Below, one piece after another: positions 8,887 through 17,015 of a stretch of DNA of 35,409 nt. The notes under the pieces were generated by a model. The model was not told where the DNA came from. It was given only the letters and a program-made list of their open reading frames with translations, and did no database searches. The DNA is from Marinifilaceae bacterium. GTDB taxonomy: Bacteria; Bacteroidota; Bacteroidia; Bacteroidales; Marinifilaceae. The first letter of the stretch is position 1, and each line of letters begins with the position of its first letter. The position numbers and the translations under genes were made by a program. The stretch spans positions 1 through 35,409 of the forward strand of contig JAGBFU010000007.1 of the NCBI GenBank assembly GCA_017936285.1, in the 5' to 3' direction.

Positions 8887-9867
8887 CTATAAAGCCAGAA
8901 TATCAATCATCTTCAATCGGTACTCATCCAATCCTTTACGTTTCAAAACCACCTTATTGAATGGAATCTGAACAATCTCGCGATTGGCCATACCGATCAT
9001 AATACTCTTCTGATCATCAAGCAAAGCATCAACAGCAGCTACACCCAACTGGCTTGCAAGCACACGATCGGCTTGAGTTGGTCGTCCACCACGCTGCTGA
9101 TAGCCAAGGACTGAACAACGAACCTCATACTCAGGATGCAACTCCTTAACTTTCTGCGCAATACCATAAGCGCCACCACACTTTGCTCCCTCGGCAACAA
9201 TCACAATACCACTTGATTTTGTAGGATCGTAATCACGTGCAATCTTTTTAACCAGATCCTCAGTCTCCACATCGAACTCTGGTACAAGCACAGCCTCGGC
9301 ACCGGTTGCAATTGCAGTTCTAAGAGCAATAAATCCAGCATCACGTCCCATCACCTCAATAAAGAAGAGACGGTTGTGTGCACTTGCAGTATCCTTAATC
9401 TTATCAATAGCCTCCATAGCTGTATTTACAGCTGTATCATAACCGATAGTGTGGTCTGTTCCAAACATATCATTATCAATAGTACCTGGAACACCAACAG
9501 TTGGAATGTCAAACTCCTGTGAAAATATTCTTGCTCCGGTAAAAGAACCGTCACCTCCGATAACTACCAAAGCATCAATTCCATGCTTCTTAAGGTTCTC
9601 ATAAGCCTTTTTACGTCCCTCCGGAGTTTTAAACTCTGCGCTTCTTGCTGTTTTCAAAATTGTACCGCCACGCTGCATAATATTACTAACGTGACTTGTA
9701 GTCATCTGATGGATATCATCATTTATCAATCCCTGATAACCACCATAAATTCCATATGCCTCACACTTGTAATAAATTGCTGTTCTTACAACCGCTCTGA
9801 TAGCGGCATTCATACCCGGCGCATCACCTCCCGAGGTTAAAACGCCAATCTTAGTAACTTTAGCCAT
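8887..9867 (-). CDS. pfkA: ATP-dependent 6-phosphofructokinase
   Basis: 326 residues, close to the usual 320. It phosphorylates fructose 6-phosphate to the 1,6-bisphosphate in glycolysis. The ATP-site motif is GVLTSGGDAPGMNAA (8-22), GGDGS is at 104-108, and the catalytic loop GTIDNDM contains the proton-accepting Asp at about 131. MGRDAGF and GYQQRGG sugar-binding motifs are present. The Gly of GGDGS points to ATP rather than pyrophosphate as donor, since pyrophosphate enzymes usually carry Asp there. It overlaps ispH by 8 bases, so the two are coupled. Confidence 0.95.
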   Translation of the reverse strand: MAKVTKIGVLTSGGDAPGMNAAIRAVVRTAIYYKCEAYGIYGGYQGLINDDIHQMTTSHVSNIMQRGGTILKTARSAEFKTPEGRKKAYENLKKHGIDALVVIGGDGSFTGARIFSQEFDIPTVGVPGTIDNDMFGTDHTIGYDTAVNTAMEAIDKIKDTASAHNRLFFIEVMGRDAGFIALRTAIATGAEAVLVPEFDVETEDLVKKIARDYDPTKSSGIVIVAEGAKCGGAYGIAQKVKELHPEYEVRCSVLGYQQRGGRPTQADRVLASQLGVAAVDALLDDQKSIMIGMANREIVQIPFNKVVLKRKGLDEYRLKMIDILAL

Positions 9868-10723
9868 TGTTTTTCAATAACTTCTCAATCTTTAACTTTA
9901 TCTCATCCATCAATCTGCGAGGAGTGGAGTTCGCTCCCGATATACCAATCTTCTCGGCACCCATAAACATCTCTGCCTCAACATTATCGGCCCCCTGTAC
10001 AAAATATGAGCGAGGATTCACCTCCTTGCACACCTCATACAGTTGTTTTCCATTTGAACTCTTCTCTCCGCTGACAAAAAATATCACATCATGCTCTGCC
10101 GCAAAACTTCTTACCTGAGGGATTCTGTTTGCAACCTTTCTGCAGATAGTATCATATACCACTACACTCTCGCCACCCTCTTCACGCATCTTCGCTGCCA
10201 GTTGTTTAAAACCCTCCAAACTCTGCGTAGTTTGGGAAAAGAGACGTATCGGGCGTGAAAAATCCACACTCTGCAAATCGCTCAGCGACTCAACCACTAC
10301 TGCTTCTCCATTGGTCTGACCAACCAGACCTATAACCTCGGCATGTCCCGGCTTGCCATAAATAACAATCAAACCGCCCTGCTCCTTAACCTCATTATAA
10401 GCCTCCTTAATGACTCTCTGCAAATTAAGAACCACCGGACACGAAGCATCAATAACCTCCAACCGACGCTCTTTGGCTAAAGCGTACGAAGCCGGAGGCT
10501 CTCCATGAGCGCGAAACAAAACCCGTTTACCCGACATGCCTGCCATATCGGCAACCGAAATTGTCTTCAACCCCATATCTGCCAAACGAGCCACCTCGGA
10601 GTCGTTATGAACGATGTCGCCCACACAATACAACTCACCCTTAGCCAACTCATTTTCGGCCTTATTAATCGCATTAACAACGCCAAAACAGAATCCGGAA
10701 TTATTGTCAATCTCAACAAACAT
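9860..10723 (-). CDS. ispH: 4-hydroxy-3-methylbut-2-enyl diphosphate reductase
   Basis: 287 residues. This is the last enzyme of the MEP isoprenoid pathway and holds an iron-sulfur cluster. The three cluster cysteines are at 12 (SGFCFGV), 95 (DASCPVV) and 194 (DTICRKVANR), matching the family pattern. Histidines of the substrate site are in VHND and RAHGEP. I chose the ATG at 10723; a GTG one codon upstream is the alternative. An AAAGAG stretch ends seven bases before the ATG. It overlaps the cmk end by 11 bases and pfkA by 8, so cmk-ispH-pfkA form a tight run. Confidence 0.94.
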   Translation of the reverse strand: MFVEIDNNSGFCFGVVNAINKAENELAKGELYCVGDIVHNDSEVARLADMGLKTISVADMAGMSGKRVLFRAHGEPPASYALAKERRLEVIDASCPVVLNLQRVIKEAYNEVKEQGGLIVIYGKPGHAEVIGLVGQTNGEAVVVESLSDLQSVDFSRPIRLFSQTTQSLEGFKQLAAKMREEGGESVVVYDTICRKVANRIPQVRSFAAEHDVIFFVSGEKSSNGKQLYEVCKEVNPRSYFVQGADNVEAEMFMGAEKIGISGANSTPRRLMDEIKLKIEKLLKNNG

Positions 10724-11396
10724 CACAATGCTCTTTAATTACAGAAACCATAAAAGCAACCTCCTGCTCAATTGTCATATCGCCATTATCAATAACTATG
10801 GCATCCTCAGCCTGAACCAGCGGACTGACACTTCTATGCGAATCTATGTAATCGCGGGTAATTACATTCTTCTCAACCTCTTCATAGGTAACAGAATCAC
10901 CCTTGGCAATCAACTCATCATATCTGCGTTTTGCTCTAACCTGGGGCGAGGCTGTCATAAAGAATTTCACATCGGCATTCGGAAAGACCACAGTACCTAT
11001 ATCGCGACCATCCATAATCACATTACCTTCGTTCCCCATTCGCTGTTGTTGTTCCACCAGAAAACGGCGAACAAATGGGATTGAGGCAATGACGCTAACC
11101 CCGTTTGAAACCTCCATACCACGAATCTCACTCTCAACCGACTCGTTATTAAGCCAGGTTTCACTCTTACCACTCTCGCCACTATGCTCAAAGTGGATTT
11201 TCAATGTCGGCAAAGCCCTCTGCAAACTCGCCTCATCAACCTTGTCACCATTAAACAAACCACTCTTTAAAGCAAAATAAGTTACGGCCCTGTACATTGC
11301 ACCTGTGTCAATGTACACGAGCCCTAACTCTTTAGCTATAAGTTTTGCAACGGTACTCTTTCCGGTTGATGAATAACCATCAACTGCAACTACCAT
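10713..11396 (-). CDS. cmk: Cytidylate kinase
   Basis: 227 residues, the usual size. It converts CMP or dCMP to the diphosphate. The P-loop GYSSTGKST is at 7-15. IDTGAMYRA follows, and the Cmk signature MDGRDIGTVVFPNADVKFFMTAS lies in the middle. RAKRRYDEL and a PLVQAEDAIVIDN end are also typical. The gene begins 20 bases after the M64 peptidase stop and overlaps ispH. A cmk-ispH pair occurs in many Bacteroidota. Confidence 0.95.
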   Translation of the reverse strand: MVVAVDGYSSTGKSTVAKLIAKELGLVYIDTGAMYRAVTYFALKSGLFNGDKVDEASLQRALPTLKIHFEHSGESGKSETWLNNESVESEIRGMEVSNGVSVIASIPFVRRFLVEQQQRMGNEGNVIMDGRDIGTVVFPNADVKFFMTASPQVRAKRRYDELIAKGDSVTYEEVEKNVITRDYIDSHRSVSPLVQAEDAIVIDNGDMTIEQEVAFMVSVIKEHCDVC

Positions 11397-11416
11397 GTAT
11401 TAACTCTCTATAACCT

Positions 11417-12757
11417 CTATTTGGTATACAAATCAATTGTATTCTGAATCTCCTTTGAACAAACCGGACAATAAACATCAATCTTATGGAACCAGTTCAT
11501 CATACAGTTTGGCCATGGACGATATACACCATGCTGCAGATAACCACCACCCTCATATACGCCAAGCGCCCATGGTTTGTTAGGATTGAATGGCTCAGCC
11601 TTAGGATTCTGAGGATTCAACTCCCATGCACTCTGCTTAACAGGTGTTGGAATTGGAGCATCGCCCAAAAGTTTCTTCCAGTCCTTAGACTCAAGATTTG
11701 TCAAAGTGGTAATATTAGGCTCCCATGGCTCAACATTTGGGAAGTATATATCGCTCATCTCTGCTCCGCCAACATACTCGTCAGCCAAACCGACAAACTG
11801 ATGTCCGAACTCGTGGCTATAAGTTTTACGTGTTGATGGTCCGGGGATATCAGCAGCACTGATTCCGTAGAAGTTGTAAACACCTCCACCACCATACTTC
11901 TGAGAATTTGTCAGGATATAGATCAAATCATATGGAGCATTTGATGCAACATCAAGAATTGACTGGTAATCCTCAATCATCTGATAACGCTCAGAGTCAA
12001 AAGTGTAGTAGTGAGCCTTCAAAGCTGTATTGCGCCACAAATTCTCGCCGGGGATAGATACTCCGCTCTCCTTACTTGGAGCCCACACAGCTCTGATATT
12101 GAACTTATCCTTATTCTCGGTATATGGAGAGTAGCTGAAGAAATCCTCTGCAAAACCCTGACAAGCCTTTACAAACTTCTCCTTCTCATTCTCGGTATAA
12201 CCCTCAGAAAGCAGTACAATATCTACACGCTTGCCGGGATTTCCTGTATAGTGAACGTCAAAAATCTCCAAATCCTGTTTAGACTTTCTTACAAAGTAAC
12301 TATCCACATCTATCTCATAGCTGAACTTCTTGATCAATTTACCTGTCTTATACTCACGGGTATAGATCTCAACAATAACATCGTTCTTTGGATATGGGAA
12401 GGTAAATCCCTCGGGCATAGCCTTTGCAACAATCTTAGCTTCAGGAGTAGCAATCCACTCACTGAACAGAGTGCTGTAACCACGAGAATAGATAACCTTG
12501 CCCGATGCCTTATCAATCACCTTAAAGAACTGATTACCCATATCGCGCTGCTCAACAAGATAGTTCTTGTTACCTGCCCAATATGGCTCCTCGATAACCT
12601 CGTCAAAGAAGTACATCTCGGTATTTGCATCTCCTGCGTGATAGAAATCAAAACGCATTGTCTTGTCAAGGAAATAGTCCTCGAATTTCACCTGTGCACT
12701 AAGTGCCGAGATTCCAATCAAGGCACACGCACCCAAAGTCAAGAAAAACTTTTTCAT
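11417..12757 (-). CDS. Secreted M64-family metallopeptidase
   Basis: 446 residues. A signal peptide (1-21, ending ALSAQ) is followed by an N-terminal beta domain and a zinc protease domain. The extended metzincin-type motif is HEFGHQFVGLADEY: HEFGH at 315-319, then GLADEY at 323-328. M64 is the family of the Clostridium ramosum IgA protease; Bacteroides homologues are widespread and their substrates are largely unknown, so IgA cleavage should not be assumed. A C-terminal CPVCSKEI may be a second metal or disulfide site. A promoter box lies 114 bases upstream. The 20-base gap to cmk suggests that the downstream housekeeping genes may share this promoter. Confidence 0.88.
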   Translation of the reverse strand: MKKFFLTLGACALIGISALSAQVKFEDYFLDKTMRFDFYHAGDANTEMYFFDEVIEEPYWAGNKNYLVEQRDMGNQFFKVIDKASGKVIYSRGYSTLFSEWIATPEAKIVAKAMPEGFTFPYPKNDVIVEIYTREYKTGKLIKKFSYEIDVDSYFVRKSKQDLEIFDVHYTGNPGKRVDIVLLSEGYTENEKEKFVKACQGFAEDFFSYSPYTENKDKFNIRAVWAPSKESGVSIPGENLWRNTALKAHYYTFDSERYQMIEDYQSILDVASNAPYDLIYILTNSQKYGGGGVYNFYGISAADIPGPSTRKTYSHEFGHQFVGLADEYVGGAEMSDIYFPNVEPWEPNITTLTNLESKDWKKLLGDAPIPTPVKQSAWELNPQNPKAEPFNPNKPWALGVYEGGGYLQHGVYRPWPNCMMNWFHKIDVYCPVCSKEIQNTIDLYTK

Positions 12758-12870
12758 ATCTATTTTAATTTATTGTTTATTTCATTTACCCTTACAGTTA
12801 ATTTTTAAGCAGTTAGCGATTTAACACTAAAAAAGTACATAAAGCTAACTTTTTTTTCAATTAACCATTG

Positions 12871-12878
12871 CAAAGATA
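12871..12878 (-). promoter_or_regulatory. Promoter -7 box for the M64 peptidase gene
   Basis: The minus strand reads TATCTTTG, matching TAnnTTTG. The predicted transcript would have a leader of roughly 105 bases. No TTTG -33 box sits at the usual distance. The flanking AGCTAACTTT words could be a regulator site. Confidence 0.45.
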
Positions 12879-12990
12879 ATAAAACTTAGCTAACTTTACT
12901 TCCGTAAATAAGATAAAATGAAGTTTAATTTAAGAAGCTGTTTAAAATTTATTTCGTGATTGTTTGCGTATAACGCCAATATAGGATGCA

Positions 12991-13030
12991 CCTCGGCAAA
13001 ACGCTCAAATAAATTTGAACTTTTGCTCTC
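12991..13030. repeat. Hairpin-bearing dispersed repeat, diverged copy 3
   Basis: A diverged relative of the units at 1-77 and 161-237. The core palindrome is TCAAAT (13005-13010), AA, ATTTGA (13013-13018), flanked by a matching outer stem GCAAAA (12996-13001) and TTTTGC (13021-13026). CTCGGCA precedes and TGCTCTCGG follows, as in the other copies. The arms again differ from copies 1 and 2 while pairing is kept. Confidence 0.6.
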
Positions 13031-13047
13031 GGTTGTCACTATATTTG
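13014..13047 (+). promoter_or_regulatory. Possible rubredoxin promoter
   Basis: TATATTTG at 13040-13047 fits the TAnnTTTG box. A TTTG lies at 13014-13017, a 22-base spacing, slightly longer than usual. The leader to the rubredoxin ATG would be about 165 bases. It contains the hairpin GGCAATAT-AAC-ATATTGCC (13086-13104) with an outer ACTTC/GAAGT pair. Confidence 0.35.
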
Positions 13048-13221
13048 AGAAAGATTTTTGAGGATAGATTTTACTTCATAGCGAAGGCAATATAACATAT
13101 TGCCAAGATAAGAAGTGAAATATAGACCAAATAGATTCTCAAAGAAGCCGAAACTATTGTAAGTAGTGTAAGAAATACATTAACAATAAAATTTAAACAT
13201 CTTCTAATAAAAGCAGAAATT

Positions 13222-13386
13222 ATGAAGAAATATCGTTGCACAGTATGTGATTGGGTGTATGACCCAGAGATCGGAGATCCGGATAGCGGCATTGCTGCAG
13301 GTACAGCATTTGAGGATATTCCAGAGGATTGGGTATGCCCACTATGCGGAGTTGGAAAAGATGACTTCGAGGTAGTAGAGGAGTAA
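13222..13386 (+). CDS. Rubredoxin
   Basis: 54 residues, exactly the size of a classical rubredoxin and the only plus-strand gene in the window. The four iron-binding cysteines form the two knuckles [12 protein letters not shown] (Cys6, Cys9) and [12 protein letters not shown] (Cys39, Cys42). The aromatic and acidic positions ([20 protein letters not shown]) match the family. It carries single electrons, commonly to oxygen- or peroxide-detoxifying enzymes in anaerobes. It stands alone: divergent from the M64 gene and convergent with the DUF1232 gene, and closed by a strong hairpin terminator. The ribosome binding site is weak, as is usual in this phylum. Confidence 0.95.
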   Translation: MKKYRCTVCDWVYDPEIGDPDSGIAAGTAFEDIPEDWVCPLCGVGKDDFEVVEE

Positions 13387-13428
13387 TTAAGTTTGCGTCA
13401 TTGCAATGCAATGGCAAACAATAAAAAC

Positions 13429-13476
13429 AGCGCAGGCAACGTTGACTTTTTCAATCTGCCTGCGCTCTTTCTTTTT
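13429..13476. terminator. Bidirectional terminator between rubredoxin and the DUF1232 gene
   Basis: Perfect 10-bp stem, AGCGCAGGCA (13429-13438) and TGCCTGCGCT (13457-13466), with an 18-base loop. CTTTCTTTTT follows on the plus strand, and the minus strand has GTTTTTATTG after the stem. It serves the two convergent genes. Confidence 0.85.
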
Positions 13477-13490
13477 AACTGCACAATATA

Positions 13491-13877
13491 TCACTTTAAA
13501 GTACGATTTCCGGACTTGCCAAGACGCTCCTCTGCCAGACTCTTGATTTTGGGAGTAATCGACGATTCAATAGCCTTATATGCCAGCGTCAATACTGCCA
13601 GATCATCGGTAAATCCCAAACCTACAATAAAGTCAGGAATCATATCTGAAGGCAATATAAAATATCCCAAAGCACCACAAATAACTGCCTTTTTCTTTAT
13701 TGGAACCTCTTTACTCAACATAACGTAGTAAAGCATATAAGCATAATAGAGAACCTTATCGCCACCTCTCCTGGCAACACTCTTAACCTTATTCCAAAAT
13801 CCCTTTTCAGAATAGTGCTTCTGATAATCGACAGTATCCAGCTTCTCGAAATCTATCTTATCGCCCTTTTCCTTCAT
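13491..13877 (-). CDS. DUF1232 (YkvA-family) membrane protein
   Basis: 128 residues. The family core is at about 56-110: VPIKKKAVICGALGYFILPSDMIPDFIVGLGFTDDLAVL, including the invariant PxDxIPD stretch. One or two short hydrophobic helices are expected. The family's role is unknown. I chose the ATG at 13877. The longer frame begins with a TTG at 13910 and overlaps the upstream lipoprotein gene, while the ATG leaves an 11-base gap. It is likely co-transcribed with the two lipoprotein genes upstream. Confidence 0.82.
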   Translation of the reverse strand: MKEKGDKIDFEKLDTVDYQKHYSEKGFWNKVKSVARRGGDKVLYYAYMLYYVMLSKEVPIKKKAVICGALGYFILPSDMIPDFIVGLGFTDDLAVLTLAYKAIESSITPKIKSLAEERLGKSGNRTLK

Positions 13878-13888
13878 AACATTGTGTT

Positions 13889-15223
13889 CTATAAATCGTA
13901 ATTGTACCAATCGCCATTGCTATAGTGATACTCTAACTCCATAGCATCTTCAATTGTCGGAATATCATCAACTGAGAATATTTCATCAAATTGGTTAAAG
14001 CGGTTTGATATAAATTTCATCTTCTTTGTCTTGAAATCTATATTGTAATATCGCATATTGACACCGGTCTTAACGTATCCATAAGTCGTTCTCTTCAACT
14101 CTGTACCATATTTGCTATAAAGCGATGAAGAGACCTTTTTGCCCCCCTTCCAGGTATCAATTGTAACATCCTCACTATTACTCAACTGAGTCTTGATAAT
14201 GGTATCGCCCTCATCACTCTCCTCAACGGTAGCCATTACCCAATATTGATACTCACCGCTGGCATTTGCATCTGGATATAGCTTATATTTTATCAACTTA
14301 CCATATCTGTACCACTTTTCATAAGCTGTACACATATTCACATACCTCTTGACATAGAGATTCTCATCATCTTTCTGCGATACCTGATTAACCTCTAAAT
14401 AGTATTTTCCACCATTTATATCACTTGCCCAAAAGGATTCCACCGGCTTTATCGCATACGTCAAATCATACTCGTCAGTTGCAACAATTTCATGAACCAC
14501 ACACTCATCCATCACAGGTGCTCGCTCCTCTTCATCATTGTCACCATATATATCAGCCTTTGGGATTTCATAAACCCTTGCCAACTCCCCCTGTTTATTA
14601 TACTCAAAATTCACTTGCGAACACCAGAATGTATCAACTACAGCATAATCCAATTGCTCAATCTTATTGCGAAAAGTAACATATTGCAATGAATCAGTCT
14701 CTATCCAGTCCAAATGCTCACAATTGCCAAAATAGACCTCCATAGAATCCCTTGCAATCTTATCATATTTTTCATTTATAGCATCAGGATTATCGTACCC
14801 CATATTATAACCATCTCGATATTTGTATCCATCTTCAATTTCCTCAAAATAGAGATATCGCATATTCTGCAAACGTCCTTGCTCGTCATAATTATAGACA
14901 ATATATTGAGTAAAACACTCCGAAGCTCTTGACCAGGTCGAGATTCGCTTTCCTTTGGAATCGAAAAATTCAGCAACACTGTTTATTGGTCCATAACACT
15001 CTATATAATGCGCCCATGATCCATCTGAAAACTCCGCTTTTGTATAGATATTATAATCAATCTCTTCACCCTCAAACTTAACCACAGGAGGTTCTGCATC
15101 ATATTGAGCATCAATAACCTCGTACGAAACAATAGTTATAGACTCCTTCTCACTATTGCCACCACAAGCATAGACCAACACTCCCATTAGGGCCAATGCA
15201 AATAACTTAACTCTCTTCTTCAT
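13889..15223 (-). CDS. Hypothetical lipoprotein
   Basis: 444 residues from the ATG at 15223. The N-terminus is a classic lipoprotein signal: MKKRVKLFALALMGVLVYAC, with the lipobox Cys at 20 followed by GGNSEKES. An upstream TTG or ATG would put 20 extra residues before the signal and is rejected. The mature part is rich in Tyr, Asp and Glu and has repeated short beta-type stretches (for example YNYDEQGRLQNMRY, NFEYNKQGELARVYE), like the YD-type strands seen in many Bacteroidota surface lipoproteins. I do not recognise a named family. No promoter was found, so it may be transcribed with the lipoprotein gene 123 bases upstream. Confidence 0.7.
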   Translation of the reverse strand: MKKRVKLFALALMGVLVYACGGNSEKESITIVSYEVIDAQYDAEPPVVKFEGEEIDYNIYTKAEFSDGSWAHYIECYGPINSVAEFFDSKGKRISTWSRASECFTQYIVYNYDEQGRLQNMRYLYFEEIEDGYKYRDGYNMGYDNPDAINEKYDKIARDSMEVYFGNCEHLDWIETDSLQYVTFRNKIEQLDYAVVDTFWCSQVNFEYNKQGELARVYEIPKADIYGDNDEEERAPVMDECVVHEIVATDEYDLTYAIKPVESFWASDINGGKYYLEVNQVSQKDDENLYVKRYVNMCTAYEKWYRYGKLIKYKLYPDANASGEYQYWVMATVEESDEGDTIIKTQLSNSEDVTIDTWKGGKKVSSSLYSKYGTELKRTTYGYVKTGVNMRYYNIDFKTKKMKFISNRFNQFDEIFSVDDIPTIEDAMELEYHYSNGDWYNYDL

Positions 15224-15346
15224 TGCTTTAGCATTATTTCGCATAAGATAACACATTTCACCAACTCGCCACAACTCTTGCATCCGCTATTGGACGAATA
15301 ACATATGTCAAATCTCCTCCATTCATAAGTTGTTTAACATTCTACT

Positions 15347-15979
15347 CTACTTACCATCAAAAAAATCTTCAAATTGCGTTGCCACATCCTCAAAGATCTT
15401 CTCGGCATCACCACCCATATCCTCAAATACTTTCAAGGCCTCGTCGCCAAAAGATTCAAGACTCTTTTCCAAATCGTCCAAATTCTCCTCTAACTCTCCG
15501 CCAAAGGAGTCAAGGCTACTGCCCAATTTATCCATATCACGGCTGAAACCACCGTTAAAATACTCCTCCAACTCCTTCATCCCTCTTTGAACCTCAGGAT
15601 CATTGGCCAGACTATCAATAACACCATTAAACTTATCAATCTTGGCCTTAATTTCCGGGTCCTGAGCCAAACTGTCAATATAGTCCTTCGCCCCATCCAG
15701 CACCTTATAGTAAGCAAACTTCATCTCATGACCAACGATAGTCAACTTCTCGGTAGCCGTAAGCTCCGACTTGAACATTTCATAATACTCACCTTTGAAC
15801 AGATTGAACTTCTCCTCGACTGCAGCCCACTTTTCATTGGTATAGGTGGTGTATTCGCTTGAAACCTTGTCCATAAACTTAGCATACTTGTCAAGATACT
15901 CTGCCTTATCGGCCGGAGCGCAACTCCACACCAAGACAACAACCATCAAACATGACAATCGAACTAAAAATCTCTTCAT
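15347..15979 (-). CDS. Helical lipoprotein (DUF6565-like)
   Basis: 210 residues. The lipoprotein signal MKRFLVRLSCLMVVVLVWSC has its lipobox Cys at 20. The mature protein is almost entirely charged helix. It includes repeats of the type IDSLAxDPE (IDSLAQDPEIKAKID and IDSLANDPEVQRGM) and a Glu/Asp-rich tail (ESFGDEALKVFEDMGGDAEKIFED). This resembles a Bacteroidota-specific lipoprotein family that I place as DUF6565-like from memory. Function is unknown. It has its own promoter box at 16068-16075 and a leader of about 80 bases. Confidence 0.7.
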   Translation of the reverse strand: MKRFLVRLSCLMVVVLVWSCAPADKAEYLDKYAKFMDKVSSEYTTYTNEKWAAVEEKFNLFKGEYYEMFKSELTATEKLTIVGHEMKFAYYKVLDGAKDYIDSLAQDPEIKAKIDKFNGVIDSLANDPEVQRGMKELEEYFNGGFSRDMDKLGSSLDSFGGELEENLDDLEKSLESFGDEALKVFEDMGGDAEKIFEDVATQFEDFFDGK

Positions 15980-16067
15980 AACTCTACCCTTTCAATTAAT
16001 CATTATAAACTACCATTTCAAAACCATCAGGTTGACACTCCGGCCAAGGCCTTGAGTTTTTCTGCAA

Positions 16068-16075
16068 CAAAGTTA
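16068..16075 (-). promoter_or_regulatory. Promoter -7 box for the helical lipoprotein gene
   Basis: The minus strand reads TAACTTTG (TAnnTTTG). A GTTG lies at the -33 position, 20 bases upstream. No 21-bp direct repeat is present, so it is not part of the island promoter set. The leader contains a short GC-rich inverted repeat around GGCCTTGGCC (16041-16050). Confidence 0.5.
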
Positions 16076-16109
16076 ATCAATGGACATTTAAATTTCAACA
16101 AATCACACC

Positions 16110-16739
16110 TTAGTCCTCGCTAAAGAAATCCATATTCTCGACATTAGCATCGAAACAATCTTTATCAATCTTATCGAAAAGTCTGTCACGGCTGAATCTC
16201 AACTTCTCGGACATACAACTTGTTCCTACGGAAGTAGCTTCAAACTGCATAACATTAGTAATCGAGATTGTAGCAGCAGCCTGCTCAACATCGTGATTTG
16301 CACCCAAATAGGCAAACACCCAGCCTTTACCCTTCAACTCGTCAACTAATGCCTTGATAGCCTTGCCCGAAAATTCGTGTGAAGCATTCTCCATACCATC
16401 AGTAACAATTGTTACAACCACCTTATCATTGTCGGCAACACTCGGACGCAATGCATTAAGCGAAAATCCCATGGCATCGTACAAAGCAGTACAGCAATCG
16501 GGATTGTAATCCTGCTCAGTAATATCCTTCACCTCGCAAGCCGGCACCCTATCGTGGATTGTTTTAACCTCATTATGAAATGTCACAAAAGATACATAGT
16601 GCTCCTGATCCTCATACTTCTTCTCGGCTGCACGTATTGTTTGCAAAGTTTCATTGACACTATTGATAGCCTCTTTTCTGATACAACACATTGAACCACT
16701 CTCGTCCAAAATCAACAAATTGAAAATTCTTTTCTTCAT
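16110..16739 (-). CDS. Cytoplasmic vWA-domain protein
   Basis: 209 residues, a bare vWA domain with no signal peptide or membrane segment. MIDAS residues are Asp12, Ser14 and Ser16 in LDESGSM and the later VTDGMENASH (Asp of TDG); the DCCTALYDA stretch supplies the metal-binding Thr. The ATG at 16739 starts right at the domain; the longer frame begins with TTG. Similar small vWA proteins occur next to Ser/Thr kinase and phosphatase genes in other bacteria, where they are thought to be regulated binding modules. Here it has its own promoter with the island operator (16901-16980) and a leader of about 155 bases. Its target is unknown. Confidence 0.85.
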   Translation of the reverse strand: MKKRIFNLLILDESGSMCCIRKEAINSVNETLQTIRAAEKKYEDQEHYVSFVTFHNEVKTIHDRVPACEVKDITEQDYNPDCCTALYDAMGFSLNALRPSVADNDKVVVTIVTDGMENASHEFSGKAIKALVDELKGKGWVFAYLGANHDVEQAAATISITNVMQFEATSVGTSCMSEKLRFSRDRLFDKIDKDCFDANVENMDFFSED

Positions 16740-16900
16740 CTTTTTCAAATTTTAATTGTTTAAACTCTTACTCTTTGATATAAAAGAGCAGGTTAATCGC
16801 CCAATTATATCATACTCACATAAAAAAATCGCATTTCAAAATTCACTCAAATTCAACAGTAACCGGTATAGAAGAACCAATGAACTCTAACGATTTGATA

Positions 16901-16980
16901 CAAAATTACTACCTCATCAAAGCCAAAACAAACATTTTAAAGCATTCTGTATGAAACCCCTCAAATACTACACGAAATGG
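16901..16980 (-). promoter_or_regulatory. Island promoter A with paired operator half-sites
   Basis: On the plus strand: -7 box CAAAATTA (16901-16908), 20 bases, -33 box CAAA (16929-16932), then half-sites TGTATGAAAC (about 16948-16957) and TACACGAAAT (16969-16978), 21 bases apart. The operator begins at 16943, 35 bases from the end of the -7 box. It drives the vWA gene. Homology to promoter B continues about 35 bases further. Confidence 0.75.
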
Positions 16981-17015
16981 TGCTTTTGGCATAGATTTAG
17001 AGAATCCATATTTTA

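Larger units (their letters stand above)
12758..13221. other. Gene-free divergent region between the M64 peptidase and rubredoxin
   Basis: 464 bases with no credible ORF. It holds the M64 promoter box, two direct AGCTAACTTT words (12843-12852 and 12888-12897) flanking that box, a third copy of the hairpin repeat (12991-13030) and a rubredoxin leader with an 8-bp hairpin. Nothing else is recognised. Confidence 0.6.

Noticed and set aside
11417..12757. IgA-specific protease
   Set aside because: M64 membership is clear, but IgA cleavage is shown for few members and cannot be read from sequence.
13071..13292. Minus-strand ORF overlapping the rubredoxin start
   Set aside because: It overlaps a complete rubredoxin on the other strand and has no recognisable product.
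15224..15283. Twenty extra N-terminal residues on the 444-residue lipoprotein
   Set aside because: They would bury a textbook lipoprotein signal that begins at the ATG at 15223.
16041..16060. Terminator around GGCCTTGGCC
   Set aside because: The stem is short and imperfect, and the T-run lies on the plus strand, where no gene ends; it falls inside the predicted leader of the lipoprotein gene.
16740..16748. TTG start of the vWA protein
   Set aside because: The ATG at 16739 gives a normal N-terminus (MKKRIFNLLILDES); TTG adds only three residues.
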